A DNA stretch of 64,000 nt from Agarilytica sp045430305 (GCA_045430305.1 JAILXW010000001.1:682001-746000); one strand, 5' to 3'. Shown: positions 44,801 to 54,345, counted from the first letter of the stretch. Numbers and translations are program-made. The notes: a model not told the origin generated them from the letters alone.

Positions 44801-45322
44801 ATGAGTTTTAAATTTAAACATAAAGAAAGTGAAAATGCCGACATCGACGTTACCTCGTTCATGAATCTAATGATCGTGCTGGTACCGGTGTTGTTGTTGA
44901 GCATGACCTTTACACAAACCACGGTACTGGAAATTAAATTGCCAGAATTAACCGGTGGTGGTGACGCTTCACAAGACCCGCAATCAAAGCTTGAAGTAGA
45001 AATTACCGCAGAAGGGTACAAGGTGTTTTACCCCGACAACACCTTAATTCAAGAAATTCCACTTATTGAGACGGAAGAGGGGCAAACATACGATAATCGT
45101 CAACTTTCACTCACACTGCAGGCCATCAAACAACAAGTGAGTGAAAAGCGCGACGTTATGTTGCGATCAGATTTCGATACCCATTACCAACACATTGTCG
45201 CTGCAATGGACACAATGAAGTCATACAAAACTGTGGTAGCGTTGGATGTTGTTGAAATCGAATTATTTCCGGAAATTTCTCTTGATGACTCGCGTAACGC
45301 AGTCAAAATGAGTACAAAATAA
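44801..45322 (+). CDS. ExbD/TolR-family protein, first copy
   Basis: 173 residues. A charged N-terminus precedes D-I-D-V-T-S-F-M-N-L-M-I-V-L-V-P (~15-40), in which the Asp at the start of the single TM helix is the expected proton-carrying residue. A periplasmic domain follows with S-D-F-D-T-H-Y-Q-H-I-V-A-A-M-D. It pairs with the ExbB-like protein and lies 2 bases before the second copy. Confidence 0.92.
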   Translation: MSFKFKHKESENADIDVTSFMNLMIVLVPVLLLSMTFTQTTVLEIKLPELTGGGDASQDPQSKLEVEITAEGYKVFYPDNTLIQEIPLIETEEGQTYDNRQLSLTLQAIKQQVSEKRDVMLRSDFDTHYQHIVAAMDTMKSYKTVVALDVVEIELFPEISLDDSRNAVKMSTK

Positions 45323-45324
45323 CG

Positions 45325-45864
45325 ATGATAAGTTCAACGGTATTTCATCAGCGCAAGAAAAAGGAAAGTGTAGTGACACTTAGCTTGGTGTCACTTATGG
45401 ATATTTTTACCATCCTAGTATTCTTTTTGCTATTAAACTCTGGCGAAGCGCAAAAAATAGAAAATGCAAAATTCGTAAAATTACCTGACTCTACAAAAGG
45501 TTTAACGCCCCACGAAGAATTGTTGGTAATGGTGAATGCCGAAGAAATCTGGTTAGCAAAAGAAAAGATTGCTGACATAAAAGATGTTCTAAAAGGGCCG
45601 GAAGACATAATTTTGCCGCTTGAAGCTAAATTAGCTGAACATACTGAAAAGTTGGGCGATTTAACGCCTTTCCAAGAGAAAAACGGCCTCGCTGTCATCA
45701 TTATGGGCGATAAGGCGGTGCCGTATGTATTGCTTAAAAGTGTGATGGCTACCTGTCGTAAACAAAACTATCGCAATATTTCTTTGGCCGTTAATCGCAT
45801 TGTCGATGGTGGTTCGCCGTTTAATACGCCCGCTGTAGGCGCTCAAGTACCGGCGGAAGGGTAA
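45325..45864 (+). CDS. ExbD/TolR-family protein, second copy
   Basis: 179 residues with K-E-S-V-V-T-L-S-L-V-S-L-M-D-I-F-T-I-L-V-F-F-L-L as TM and its Asp. The periplasmic domain has M-G-D-K-A-V-P-Y-V-L-L-K-S-V-M. Two different ExbD-like proteins with one ExbB-like protein is the AglRQS-type composition of myxobacterial motility motors. It starts immediately after the preceding stop, so expression is coupled. Confidence 0.92.
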   Translation: MISSTVFHQRKKKESVVTLSLVSLMDIFTILVFFLLLNSGEAQKIENAKFVKLPDSTKGLTPHEELLVMVNAEEIWLAKEKIADIKDVLKGPEDIILPLEAKLAEHTEKLGDLTPFQEKNGLAVIIMGDKAVPYVLLKSVMATCRKQNYRNISLAVNRIVDGGSPFNTPAVGAQVPAEG

Positions 45865-45872
45865 GGCAAAGT

Positions 45873-46820
45873 ATGTCAGCAATCAGTATGAACATGCCTT
45901 ATGCCATAGACCTCCATCTTCCGTGGGAGGAGGATAAGCAACAGCAAGAGAAGTTTGAGCGCACGCTGAAGCGCGTTGTTGTTCCATTATTATTGTTATT
46001 TTTAATCATGCCTTTTTTACCAACTGTCGATCCTGATTTTGAAGAGCGTGAGCTAGACATCGTAAAAACTGAAATTGTGCTCAAGCCCGTTATTATTGAA
46101 CCAGAGCCAACACCTCCGCCGCCAAAGCCACAGCCAAAAACTGCGCCTAAGAAACCGCTTCAAAAGAAAACGGAAAAACCTAAAACTCCGCAACAAAAAG
46201 CAAAAGAAAAAGAAAAGAAAAAAGTGGCAGAAGCACAGGGGCTGGCGGCAATCTCCAGTGAACTGAGTGCATTACGCCAAACGCTGGATCTTAAAAAATT
46301 ACAGCAAAAAAATGTTTCAACAAGTAAAAGTGGTAATGTCGCGCGCGAAGACAGCACGGTACTAGGGCAAGATCGTCTCTCTCAAAAGAGCCAGGGCATC
46401 AATGTAGATGATGATATGTTACGGAATAAGAGCGTCGCTTTGGCGCAACATACTTCAACCACAGTAGATGGGTTCGTTGAAGACGGTTCACCAGATGTGG
46501 ACGTTGAAAACTTCTACTCAGATCTCAAGGGTATTCGCTCTACAGAGTCCATTAGACGTGTTTTCGAAGCGGGTAAAAGCCGTACCAACCTGAATTACCA
46601 GCGTGAGCTGCGTAACACTCCAGGCTTGTCGGGTACCTTTATCTTCGAATGTGTCATTCAAGCGGACGGCAAAATATCCAATTTGAAGCTTATTTCGAGC
46701 GAGTTAAACCACCCCGAATTAGAGCAAAAAATACTCGCTACCATCAAAAAATTCGATTTTGGTGCGGAGGATGTTTCTGCCAGAAAGATCGTATACAAGT
46801 TTAATTTTGTCCCAAGCTAA
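45873..46820 (+). CDS. TonB-like protein with AgmX/PglI-type C-terminal domain
   Basis: 315 residues: a cytoplasmic N-terminus, one TM (~33-50), a Pro/Lys-rich periplasmic stretch (~70-115, P-P-P-K-P-Q-P-K) and a helical linker. The C-terminal domain (~215-315) has I-R-R-V-F-E-A-G-K-S-R, L-S-G-T-F-I-F-E-C-V-I-Q-A-D-G-K-I and F-N-F-V-P. This matches AgmX/PglI/GltG-type C-termini rather than classical TonB. It would transmit motor movement from the ExbB/D complex to outer-membrane partners. It is the last gene of the operon, starting 9 bases after the second ExbD. Confidence 0.85.
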   Translation: MSAISMNMPYAIDLHLPWEEDKQQQEKFERTLKRVVVPLLLLFLIMPFLPTVDPDFEERELDIVKTEIVLKPVIIEPEPTPPPPKPQPKTAPKKPLQKKTEKPKTPQQKAKEKEKKKVAEAQGLAAISSELSALRQTLDLKKLQQKNVSTSKSGNVAREDSTVLGQDRLSQKSQGINVDDDMLRNKSVALAQHTSTTVDGFVEDGSPDVDVENFYSDLKGIRSTESIRRVFEAGKSRTNLNYQRELRNTPGLSGTFIFECVIQADGKISNLKLISSELNHPELEQKILATIKKFDFGAEDVSARKIVYKFNFVPS

Positions 46821-47503
46821 ACGAATATTCTTCTCGGCCTAGTACTTTGCCAGTGCTCTGGCGTTTCAGTCATTGTTTTTCCTAACTCTTTTATCATGCC
46901 TGCGTTCATAAGTGCGTTCATGGAACGCGCTTTATGAGACACCTTGTGGCGCGTATTATTGTTTTAGTTATAATGAATCGCCCCTCTTATTCGATGGCGT
47001 TTAAATTAATACCTGTTTGACGCGTCTAATATCTTTTAACGATGGTTAATATGTGAACGAGTTAGGGCTAAACCCCTAATTACATTCATATTTTTGGTCT
47101 TTTCTTCTACTCAAATCATTCAATATACGCTGCTAGTCACACTTTAAAAAACTAGTACTAAATTGGTACTATTTTACTTAAAAACACTAGAAAAGGTCTA
47201 AAGTATTAAGTCGATAATCGGTTTGATCGCTTTTACAAATTGAATCGTTTTAGGCGGTATCGCTTCGATTGTTTTAAGCGTTTGGCGCGAAAAAACCCCT
47301 CTGCAACCCCCGTATAATGGGGCTTTAATAAAATATTCCATGGATTTCCAAAAGTATTAACTCCTTCACACTTTGGAGCGAAAAGTGCCCTGAATCTCTC
47401 AATTTTAAGTAAACAACCTTAATTAATACTTTCGTATTAGGCATACTAAGCGTGTTGAATATTTTTTATCCGCAATCGCGGTCTTGAGAGCAAGGTGATT
47501 ACC
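46821..47503 (+). promoter_or_regulatory. Long regulatory region before the fibro-slime lipoprotein gene
   Basis: This holds no gene. Hairpins GCCAG/CTGGC (46849-46862) and GCGTTC/GAACGC (46914-46928) lie near the operon end. The decamer AAAGTATTAA occurs at 47200-47209 and 47351-47360, and its inverse TTAATACTTT at 47423-47432. The ribosome site AAGGTGA lies 7 bases before the ATG at 47504. The repeats suggest an activator or repressor controlling the surface protein. Confidence 0.6.
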
Positions 47504-50500
47504 ATGTTTCAGTTTTCAAAGATAAGTAAGAGCATGCTGTTGGCGTCTGCGACGTCTCTCATACTTATTGGCTGTGGTGGCGAACAAGCAGGAATGGAGC
47601 AAGAGGCGGAAGCTTCTAACGATATTCCATTTGCGTACGTCGAGCGTCAAGCTAGCGTTGAAGCGCAGGCCAGCGTAGATAAGTTCACGACTGCCTTGGC
47701 TCAGAAAGGTGAGGCACCACTTGCGGTACATTCTCCTTATGAATTCCATCCAGGTGCTCGATTAGTCGTTCGCTCTAGTCTTGATATCGATGCTCTCACC
47801 ACAGAAGTACTAGCCAGCTATTTTGGTAGTACAGATTTTGACGTAAAAGACCTAAACACTTCCCAAGACGGCTCCAAACTTGTATTCGCTGCACACGGTT
47901 CTACGGCTCACCCAACAGACTTCAGCTGGAACATTTATGAATATGACTTCGAGTCAGCAGCGATTCGCCGCATCATAGAAAACGACGCTGTAGCCAACGC
48001 TGGTCATGATACGAGCCCCGCTTATTCGCCTGAAGGCACTATCGTATTTTCATCTGACCGTGCCGCTGGCAACCCCAACAGCCCAGTTAACAACCTTATT
48101 GATACAGAGGAAGAAGCCGAGAACTGTGTGAAGGTTTCTCCTAGCGAACGTCCTTCACTACTTCACTCGATGACAAGCGAAGGTGAGGACATTCTCCAGT
48201 TAACATACGGTAATAATCACGATCTTCACCCATTTACTCTAAATGACGGCAAAGTCGTATTTGTTCGTTGGTCTCGTAGCTACGAGTTAGTGGCGCATTG
48301 CGGAGCAGACTTCCAAAAAACATTCGCTGACAATGCAGCAAACGATGAGATTTTTACTAAGTCATCTACCAGTGGTTTAGACAAGCCGGCTGATTGGTCA
48401 AGTGACGCGATTTGTGAATACGCGATAGAGACATCTGTTGGTGCAGTTGTACCAACTAATCACTACACCGTACTGCGCATCGCGAGTGATGGCGAAAAGA
48501 TAGAACAACTTTACGACACGGTAAGTGTTGGTGGCTCTGACGAGGCTTTTTTAGCTATCAGTAAAATCAAGCAGGCCGAAAATGGAAAGCTTGTTGCGAT
48601 TTTACAGCACGAATACAACCAGTTCTTGGGTGGTAACCCCGTTGAGCTGCAGTCCCCTCAAGGCGAGAGCGACAGTCAGGTGTTCGGTAAGTTGTCACCA
48701 GAATCTATTGTTGATGGCGAAGTGGATCTTTACCCCAACCAAGTATCAATCAAGGGTTGGTATAGCGCGTTAGATACATACCGCGATGGTTCACAGCGTT
48801 CATTAGTGAGCTGGTCAAAATGTACAACCTTGGACGATAACAACATCAGCTCTTTCTGTAACAGCGGCTCTGATGTTGAAAGTGTAGATAGTCGTTATGG
48901 CCTTTGGGTTGTTGATAACAAAGAAATGCTTCCTCTTGTTCGCGCTAAATCAGATACGGTATACACCGATATCGCTATCGCGCAGCCAAACAATAGTTCT
49001 GAATTCCCTTACGAGCCATTCAACCCTGATTTTGTTGATAATCTAGATAGCTCACAAATTATTTGTAATGACCCTTCAGTTGTCGAGCCAACGCCAGTTC
49101 CGACACCAACGTGGGAGCCAACGCCTACTGTTGAACCGGTAGTAACGCCAGCCCCTACGCTAGAGCCAACATCATCACCAGCACCTACATCAACACCAGT
49201 TATAGTGGGTCCACCAGTTACTACTCCTATTGTTGAGCCAACACCTGTTGTAACAACTGTACCGGCACCTACAACAACAGTGGCACCAACGGCGACGCCA
49301 GCCCCGACTATTGAACCTACGGCTACGCCAGTAACTACTGTGGCGCCAACCGCTACGCCAGCGCCGACTATCGAGCCAACGGTGCAACCTACGCCTTCAG
49401 TTGAGCCAACGGCTACGCCAGTAACTACTGTAGTGCCAACCGCTACGCCAGCGCCGACTATTGAACCAACGGTACAGCCCACACCTTCAGTTGAGCCGAC
49501 GGCTACGCCTGTTCCTACAATCGAGCCAACGGTGCAACCTACGCCTTCAGTAGAGCCGACGGTACAACCTACACCTTCAGTTGAGCCAACGGCTACGCCT
49601 GCTCCTACAATCGAGCCAACGGTACAACCTACTCCTTCAGTAGAGCCAACTCCTACGGTAGAGCCAACTCCTACGGTAGAGCCGACTCCTACGGTAGAGC
49701 CGACTCCTACGCCAGCGCCAACTGAACAGCCACTACCTTGTACAACAGAGCCTGCAACGCCAGCTAATCCCAATGGCCCAGGCGAGGCAGCAACACCAGC
49801 AGATCCAGCGGACCCCTGTAACCGCCCCCCTCATGCAAACGCTGGTGGTAACCGGGTTGCACGTGTAGGTCAATTGGTCGTGCTAGACGGCTCTGAAAGT
49901 TCAGACCCTGACAGTAACTTGATTTCTTACGAGTGGACTGTTGTTGATGAAGAAGTGGAAGGTGGTATCACCGTAACTCTTGCAGATACTGCTTCACCTA
50001 TTCTTACTGCAAACAATCGTGGCTCTTATACGTTGCAGCTGAAAGTTAGCGATGGCGTGTTAAGCAGTGAAGCGGACCTTATCGAGGTGATGATCGAAAA
50101 TACACAGCCGGTCGCGCGTGCTGGTCGTGATCGCGCACAATGTGTTGGCGACGTGTTCTCTCTTAATGGTTCGCGCAGTGGCGATGCCGACAGTGATGAA
50201 ATTACTTATTCTTGGAGTGTGCTTGGGGATAATACCGATGGTGTTGTGTTAACTAACGTTAACGGTGAGCGTCCTCAAGTTGAAGTGCTTGAAGATGGTG
50301 AATACGACGTTCAATTGATCGTGAATGACGGTACCGTTGACAGTGAGCCAGACCTTCTAAAAATTAGTGTCGCTAACCGTGCCCCAGTCGCTGATGCAGG
50401 TGAAGATCAACCCGTTAATGTTGGCAGTGTCGTGACTCTCGATGGTTCAGGTAGTAGCGATGAAGACGGCGATGCACTTACCTATAATTGGTCTGTTGTA

Positions 50501-51856
50501 GAAGCTTCAGTAGAAGGTGGTATTGCACTTTCTTCTACTGACGGTGTTCGCCCAGAAGCCACAATCACCGCGCATGGTAGTTACCGCATTCAATTGATCG
50601 TAAACGATGGTCAGCTTGACAGCCAAGCAGATGAAGTTGTGCTCGATGTAGAGAATATCGCACCAGTGGCTAATGCCGGTGAAGATCAGTCTGCAACACC
50701 GCTCAACTCAATTGTGTTAGACGGTTCAGAAAGCTCAGATGTAGATGGAGATTCGCTCACTTACAGTTGGTCGCTTGTTTCTGCACCGGAAGGCAGCTCG
50801 GTAGTTATTGAATCGTCTGATGCAATGGTCGCTTCGTTGACGCCAGACCTCTACGGTGAATACCGCGTACAACTTATAGTGAATGATGGTTACACGAATT
50901 CTGACGCTGACATTGTGGTTATCGATACTCAAAACGTAGCACCGATTGCCAATGCTGGTGCTGACCAAGAGGTTGATGTAACGGCGATGGTAAGTCTCGA
51001 CGGATCACAAAGTGCCGATTACGAAGGTGATGTTTTAACTTTCGAGTGGAATGTGATTTCGCAGCCAGAGGGCAGTGATCTTAGTGTTATTGATGCAACC
51101 GAAGTAAACGCGAGTTTCGAAGCGGCGGTAGCAGGTATATACGTGATTCAGCTTAGCGTCAGTGACGGCGAGCTTAGCGATACAGACACGCTTGTTGTAG
51201 AAGTAAGCGCATTGCCATTTGAGTGCGAAGTAACAGATACCGCTCGCAGCTTTCCAACAATTATTCGTGACTTCCGAGATACTCACCCAGACATGGAATA
51301 CGAGGTTGGTGCAGAAGAGGGCATCGTAACAGACGAGCTTGGTGAAGATGGCTTGCCTGTTTATGCGCACCCAGATAGCCAAACACTAACAACTACCGGT
51401 GAAGAGGCGTTCAACCAGTGGTACCGCGATGTGGACGGTGTAAATACTGCCATCCCTATGGAATTCACCATGACGCAAAATGATGATGGATTCTGGGAGT
51501 ATCGTAATTTAGATTTCTTCCCAATTGATGACCTTGGCTTCGGAAATCAAGACCGAGCACACAACTATCACTTCACGCTAGAGTCACACATGGTATTTGA
51601 CTACGAGGGTGGTGAGCACTTCTTGTTTGCTGGTGACGACGATTTGTATGTGTACATTAATGGTAAGTTGGCAATTGATATTGGCGGTGTGCATGGCGTA
51701 CTTGTGAAACATATTAGTATCGATGCAATTGCTGAAGAGTTGGGTATTGAGCCGGGCAACCGTTACACATTTGATTTGTTCTTTGCCGAGCGTCACACTG
51801 TAAAATCTACATTTAAATTCCAAACGAATATTGATTTTGAGTGTGGGGAGTTCTAA
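47504..51856 (+). CDS. Giant surface lipoprotein: beta-propeller-like, PT-rich stalk, five PKD domains, fibro-slime domain
   Basis: 1450 residues from ATG 47504; a GTG 9 bases upstream lies within the ribosome site and is rejected. The lipobox is L-I-G-C (C24). Residues ~30-520 contain PD40/WD-like repeats (S-P-A-Y-S-P-E-G-T-I-V-F-S-S-D-R). Residues ~525-744 are V-E-P-T-P-T/A-T-P-A-P-T-I-E-P-type low-complexity repeats. Residues ~775-1235 hold five PKD domains (A-N-A-G-x-D-Q and L-D-G-S-x-S-S-D). The last ~200 residues form a fibro-slime domain with F-R-D-T-H-P-D and L-F-A-G-D-D-D-L-Y-V-Y-I-N-G-K. The domain is known from Fibrobacter and myxobacterial surface proteins. It is probably an adhesin or matrix protein exposed by its stalk. 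Confidence 0.88.
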   Translation: MFQFSKISKSMLLASATSLILIGCGGEQAGMEQEAEASNDIPFAYVERQASVEAQASVDKFTTALAQKGEAPLAVHSPYEFHPGARLVVRSSLDIDALTTEVLASYFGSTDFDVKDLNTSQDGSKLVFAAHGSTAHPTDFSWNIYEYDFESAAIRRIIENDAVANAGHDTSPAYSPEGTIVFSSDRAAGNPNSPVNNLIDTEEEAENCVKVSPSERPSLLHSMTSEGEDILQLTYGNNHDLHPFTLNDGKVVFVRWSRSYELVAHCGADFQKTFADNAANDEIFTKSSTSGLDKPADWSSDAICEYAIETSVGAVVPTNHYTVLRIASDGEKIEQLYDTVSVGGSDEAFLAISKIKQAENGKLVAILQHEYNQFLGGNPVELQSPQGESDSQVFGKLSPESIVDGEVDLYPNQVSIKGWYSALDTYRDGSQRSLVSWSKCTTLDDNNISSFCNSGSDVESVDSRYGLWVVDNKEMLPLVRAKSDTVYTDIAIAQPNNSSEFPYEPFNPDFVDNLDSSQIICNDPSVVEPTPVPTPTWEPTPTVEPVVTPAPTLEPTSSPAPTSTPVIVGPPVTTPIVEPTPVVTTVPAPTTTVAPTATPAPTIEPTATPVTTVAPTATPAPTIEPTVQPTPSVEPTATPVTTVVPTATPAPTIEPTVQPTPSVEPTATPVPTIEPTVQPTPSVEPTVQPTPSVEPTATPAPTIEPTVQPTPSVEPTPTVEPTPTVEPTPTVEPTPTPAPTEQPLPCTTEPATPANPNGPGEAATPADPADPCNRPPHANAGGNRVARVGQLVVLDGSESSDPDSNLISYEWTVVDEEVEGGITVTLADTASPILTANNRGSYTLQLKVSDGVLSSEADLIEVMIENTQPVARAGRDRAQCVGDVFSLNGSRSGDADSDEITYSWSVLGDNTDGVVLTNVNGERPQVEVLEDGEYDVQLIVNDGTVDSEPDLLKISVANRAPVADAGEDQPVNVGSVVTLDGSGSSDEDGDALTYNWSVVEASVEGGIALSSTDGVRPEATITAHGSYRIQLIVNDGQLDSQADEVVLDVENIAPVANAGEDQSATPLNSIVLDGSESSDVDGDSLTYSWSLVSAPEGSSVVIESSDAMVASLTPDLYGEYRVQLIVNDGYTNSDADIVVIDTQNVAPIANAGADQEVDVTAMVSLDGSQSADYEGDVLTFEWNVISQPEGSDLSVIDATEVNASFEAAVAGIYVIQLSVSDGELSDTDTLVVEVSALPFECEVTDTARSFPTIIRDFRDTHPDMEYEVGAEEGIVTDELGEDGLPVYAHPDSQTLTTTGEEAFNQWYRDVDGVNTAIPMEFTMTQNDDGFWEYRNLDFFPIDDLGFGNQDRAHNYHFTLESHMVFDYEGGEHFLFAGDDDLYVYINGKLAIDIGGVHGVLVKHISIDAIAEELGIEPGNRYTFDLFFAERHTVKSTFKFQTNIDFECGEF

Positions 51857-51890
51857 TTTCTTACAGAGTTAAAAATTCTGGTACGACAAA

Positions 51891-51918
51891 AAATCCCGGT
51901 TAATACCGGGATTTTTTT
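51891..51918 (+). terminator. Intrinsic terminator after the fibro-slime gene
   Basis: AATCCCGGT and ACCGGGATT form a 9-bp stem with a 4-base loop, followed by eight T. It ends the transcript about 35 bases after the stop codon. Confidence 0.92.
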
Positions 51919-52472
51919 TGCCTAAAAAACCTGATGAAACAAAATTAATACAATGAAAAATGTTCTATCACAAACCATAACGTTAATGGAAACGCAGGTG
52001 AACCCAGGGTGTGTGCAGCATTCAAAAAGTTAGCCATTAATACAAGGAATGTAGTGGCTGGCGACACAATTCTAAAGTGTGACCTAGTTGGCATCGTTGA
52101 AATATTAATAATTCATTAAAAAATTTTATTAATTGTTTTTGGGATTATTTATGTCACTAAATGCCTCTTGCTGCTGCGGGTTACCAATGGTTTTAATGGG
52201 TTTGAGTATTAAAAATATCGGTTTAGACGAATTGCACATTTAGCGCGTTTTATCCTTCGCGTGTTCAATATTTGGTGTAAATTTAAATGGTGGCAACACA
52301 AAAAAGATGTGTTGCTTGGAATGCTGGCGAGTTAAAAGCTAGTGCTAGAGTTCAAAAGAAAAAGCTTATCTAAAGGTCAATTTTAGTGGATATCACGCTT
52401 TCAAAATTTTTCAATTTCGACGGCCATCATGAACCGAAATCGATCGCACGTCTTAAAACAGGAGAGGCAACA
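51919..52472 (+). other. Intergenic region before the bactofilin gene
   Basis: No ORF or RNA gene was recognised. It is AT-rich, with ATTAAT repeats near 52105-52135. The in-frame GTG at 52386 would extend the bactofilin by 29 residues but has no ribosome site. The promoter of the bactofilin gene must lie here. Confidence 0.4.
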
Positions 52473-52976
52473 ATGTTAAATCATCGTTCTGAAGCGAAGC
52501 ATGAAGAACCAAAAGTATTTCCAGTAGAAAACTCAGCACCTTTACGGCAGCGTCAAGAAACACCTACGCCGGCATCACCTACCGCTGTAATTGGGCCAAA
52601 GATTCGGTTTAAAGGTGAGTTGGTTGGTGAAGAAGATCTTTTAGTTCAAGGCCAGGTTGAAGGGACAATCGACCTTAAGGGGCATAATCTAACTGTGGGT
52701 GAGCAGGGCACTTTACTTGCTAACGTCACCGCCAAAACAATTACCGTTGAAGGTAAGGTTCAAGGCGATCTTCACGGCGAAGAGCGCATCGCAATTCGCA
52801 GCTCTAGTAACGTTCAGGGCAATATAAAGGCTGAACGGGTAGTGCTTGAAGATGGTGCTAAATTCCGCGGTTCGATCGATATGGATATGGGCGATTCAAG
52901 CGATGTAAAGGCTATGGCTAGCCAATTGAAAGAAACCGATGAAAAGCATGAAAAACCAGCCAAAAAGCCAGAATAA
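52473..52976 (+). CDS. Bactofilin (polymer-forming cytoskeletal protein)
   Basis: 167 residues from ATG 52473, chosen because GGAGAGG lies 6 bases upstream; a GTG at 52386 would add 29 residues. The bactofilin domain (~40-140) shows the right-handed beta-helix pattern: I-G-P-K-I-R-F-K-G-E-L, L-L-V-Q-G-Q-V-E-G-T-I, L-T-V-G-E-Q-G-T-L and V-Q-G-D-L-H-G. Disordered, charged tails flank it. Bactofilins polymerise without nucleotide and organise envelope processes, including motility and stalk formation. It overlaps the start of the next gene. Confidence 0.9.
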   Translation: MLNHRSEAKHEEPKVFPVENSAPLRQRQETPTPASPTAVIGPKIRFKGELVGEEDLLVQGQVEGTIDLKGHNLTVGEQGTLLANVTAKTITVEGKVQGDLHGEERIAIRSSSNVQGNIKAERVVLEDGAKFRGSIDMDMGDSSDVKAMASQLKETDEKHEKPAKKPE

Positions 52977-54345
52977 ATTGGTTAATTTTACACCAAAAGA
53001 TGGTAAAATGAGGTCATTACAATTAGTGGCCTCAAAGCCCTCATCAAAGGTGTTCATGTTGCGTCATCGTTCGCCCGCATTAACGGCAATTTATAACGAA
53101 ATAAAAAATTCAGATCGTAATCGAGTGCTAGACCTCGGTGCGATGAATGCTGGTTGTTTTGATTTGTTTTCAAACTTGAGCTGTAAAATTCAAGTGGAAG
53201 ATATAACAACTCGCTTACGGGAACATATTACATCGAAAAATAGTCCCGAAAATTTCGATTGTGGATTGGATAAAAGTTTAGGGAATTATGACAACATCGA
53301 AAAATTCGATGTTATTCTCGCTTGGGATCTATTTAATTACCTAGACCTTAAACAGATTGAGCAACTATTTGACGAGCTACAAGAGTTTTGTAAACCGAAT
53401 ACCTTGCTCTATATGTTGCGTTATGTTGAAAAAACAATTCCAGTATTACCGCGAGAAATCCGAGTAAAAGATCAATATATTTTGGAGTTTCTTGATCAAG
53501 ATTTAACGGAGCGCCAAGTACCCCATTACGGAACCTTACAACTCCTAAAGTCGTTACCGGGCTACTACATGCAAGATACCTTACTTGGTCAAACCGGAAT
53601 GCTGCCCGGGGTAACCGAGCATGTATTGCGCTTTTCGCCAAGTTTTGAATCTCGTCACCTAATTAGTAAGTCGGAAAGCTCTAGAAAAATTCACGCTGAT
53701 CATCACTTAGAGAATAAAAATAGCCGCGAACATAATTCTCCGTCTATTGCAGAAGTTATGAGCTTGTTGCAAAGCGATGATAATTGCGTTGTATTGGATT
53801 TGGGATCTGCTATTAATCGACCAGAAGATCGTATTGTGGAGAAGTCAGGTGAGTATTTTCGACTTGACTTGTTTTCAGTGATTGAACGTGCGAAAGAAAA
53901 ACACACAGAAACGCTTAACCTTTCGGTTTTAAATAAGTTGATGGCAAAGCGATTTGATGTGATTTTGGCGTGGGATCTTTTTAACTACTGTACACCAAAC
54001 CAAATACGCCAAATAGACATGGCGCTTAGGCAGCTTTGTCATGAAGATACCTTCATGCTTACCTATATGTACACGAATAAAAATAAACCCGTACGACCTA
54101 GTCGTTTTGAGCTTGGTCAGGGCAATAATATACTCGTTAATTCTAATTCCGCTCTGGTTGAAATGCCTGACGCTGTAACCGGTGTCGCAATGTTGCGCTT
54201 ATTGAATAGCTTTGTGATGGACAAAACCTATGCATACCGCATTGGTATGGACCGTGAAATCATTGAATATATCTTTGCGTACAATCAGCAGATTCCCGTG
54301 CTTGAAAGCCCCGAGGGCGAAAGCGACGCGGTTAATTCAATTTAA
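52939..54345 (+). CDS. Tandem-duplicated methyltransferase-fold protein
   Basis: Up to 468 residues. Two halves share the same pattern. The first has V-L-D-L-G-A-M-N-A-G (~63-72) and F-D-V-I-L-A-W-D-L-F-N-Y-L-D (~124-137). The second has V-V-L-D-L-G-S-A-I (~284-292) and F-D-V-I-L-A-W-D-L-F-N-Y-C-T (~338-351). These resemble motif I and motif IV regions of class I SAM-dependent methyltransferases, but the glycine-rich loop is reduced, so SAM binding is uncertain. The longest frame overlaps bactofilin by 38 bases; ATG 53008 is an alternative. The overlap suggests coupling to the bactofilin. Confidence 0.65.
   Translation: MKSMKNQPKSQNKLVNFTPKDGKMRSLQLVASKPSSKVFMLRHRSPALTAIYNEIKNSDRNRVLDLGAMNAGCFDLFSNLSCKIQVEDITTRLREHITSKNSPENFDCGLDKSLGNYDNIEKFDVILAWDLFNYLDLKQIEQLFDELQEFCKPNTLLYMLRYVEKTIPVLPREIRVKDQYILEFLDQDLTERQVPHYGTLQLLKSLPGYYMQDTLLGQTGMLPGVTEHVLRFSPSFESRHLISKSESSRKIHADHHLENKNSREHNSPSIAEVMSLLQSDDNCVVLDLGSAINRPEDRIVEKSGEYFRLDLFSVIERAKEKHTETLNLSVLNKLMAKRFDVILAWDLFNYCTPNQIRQIDMALRQLCHEDTFMLTYMYTNKNKPVRPSRFELGQGNNILVNSNSALVEMPDAVTGVAMLRLLNSFVMDKTYAYRIGMDREIIEYIFAYNQQIPVLESPEGESDAVNSI

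Noticed and set aside
49009..49773. 254-codon antisense ORF rich in Gly/Val/Thr
   Set aside because: It is the mirror of the Pro/Thr repeat tract of the fibro-slime gene; repeats keep the opposite frame open.
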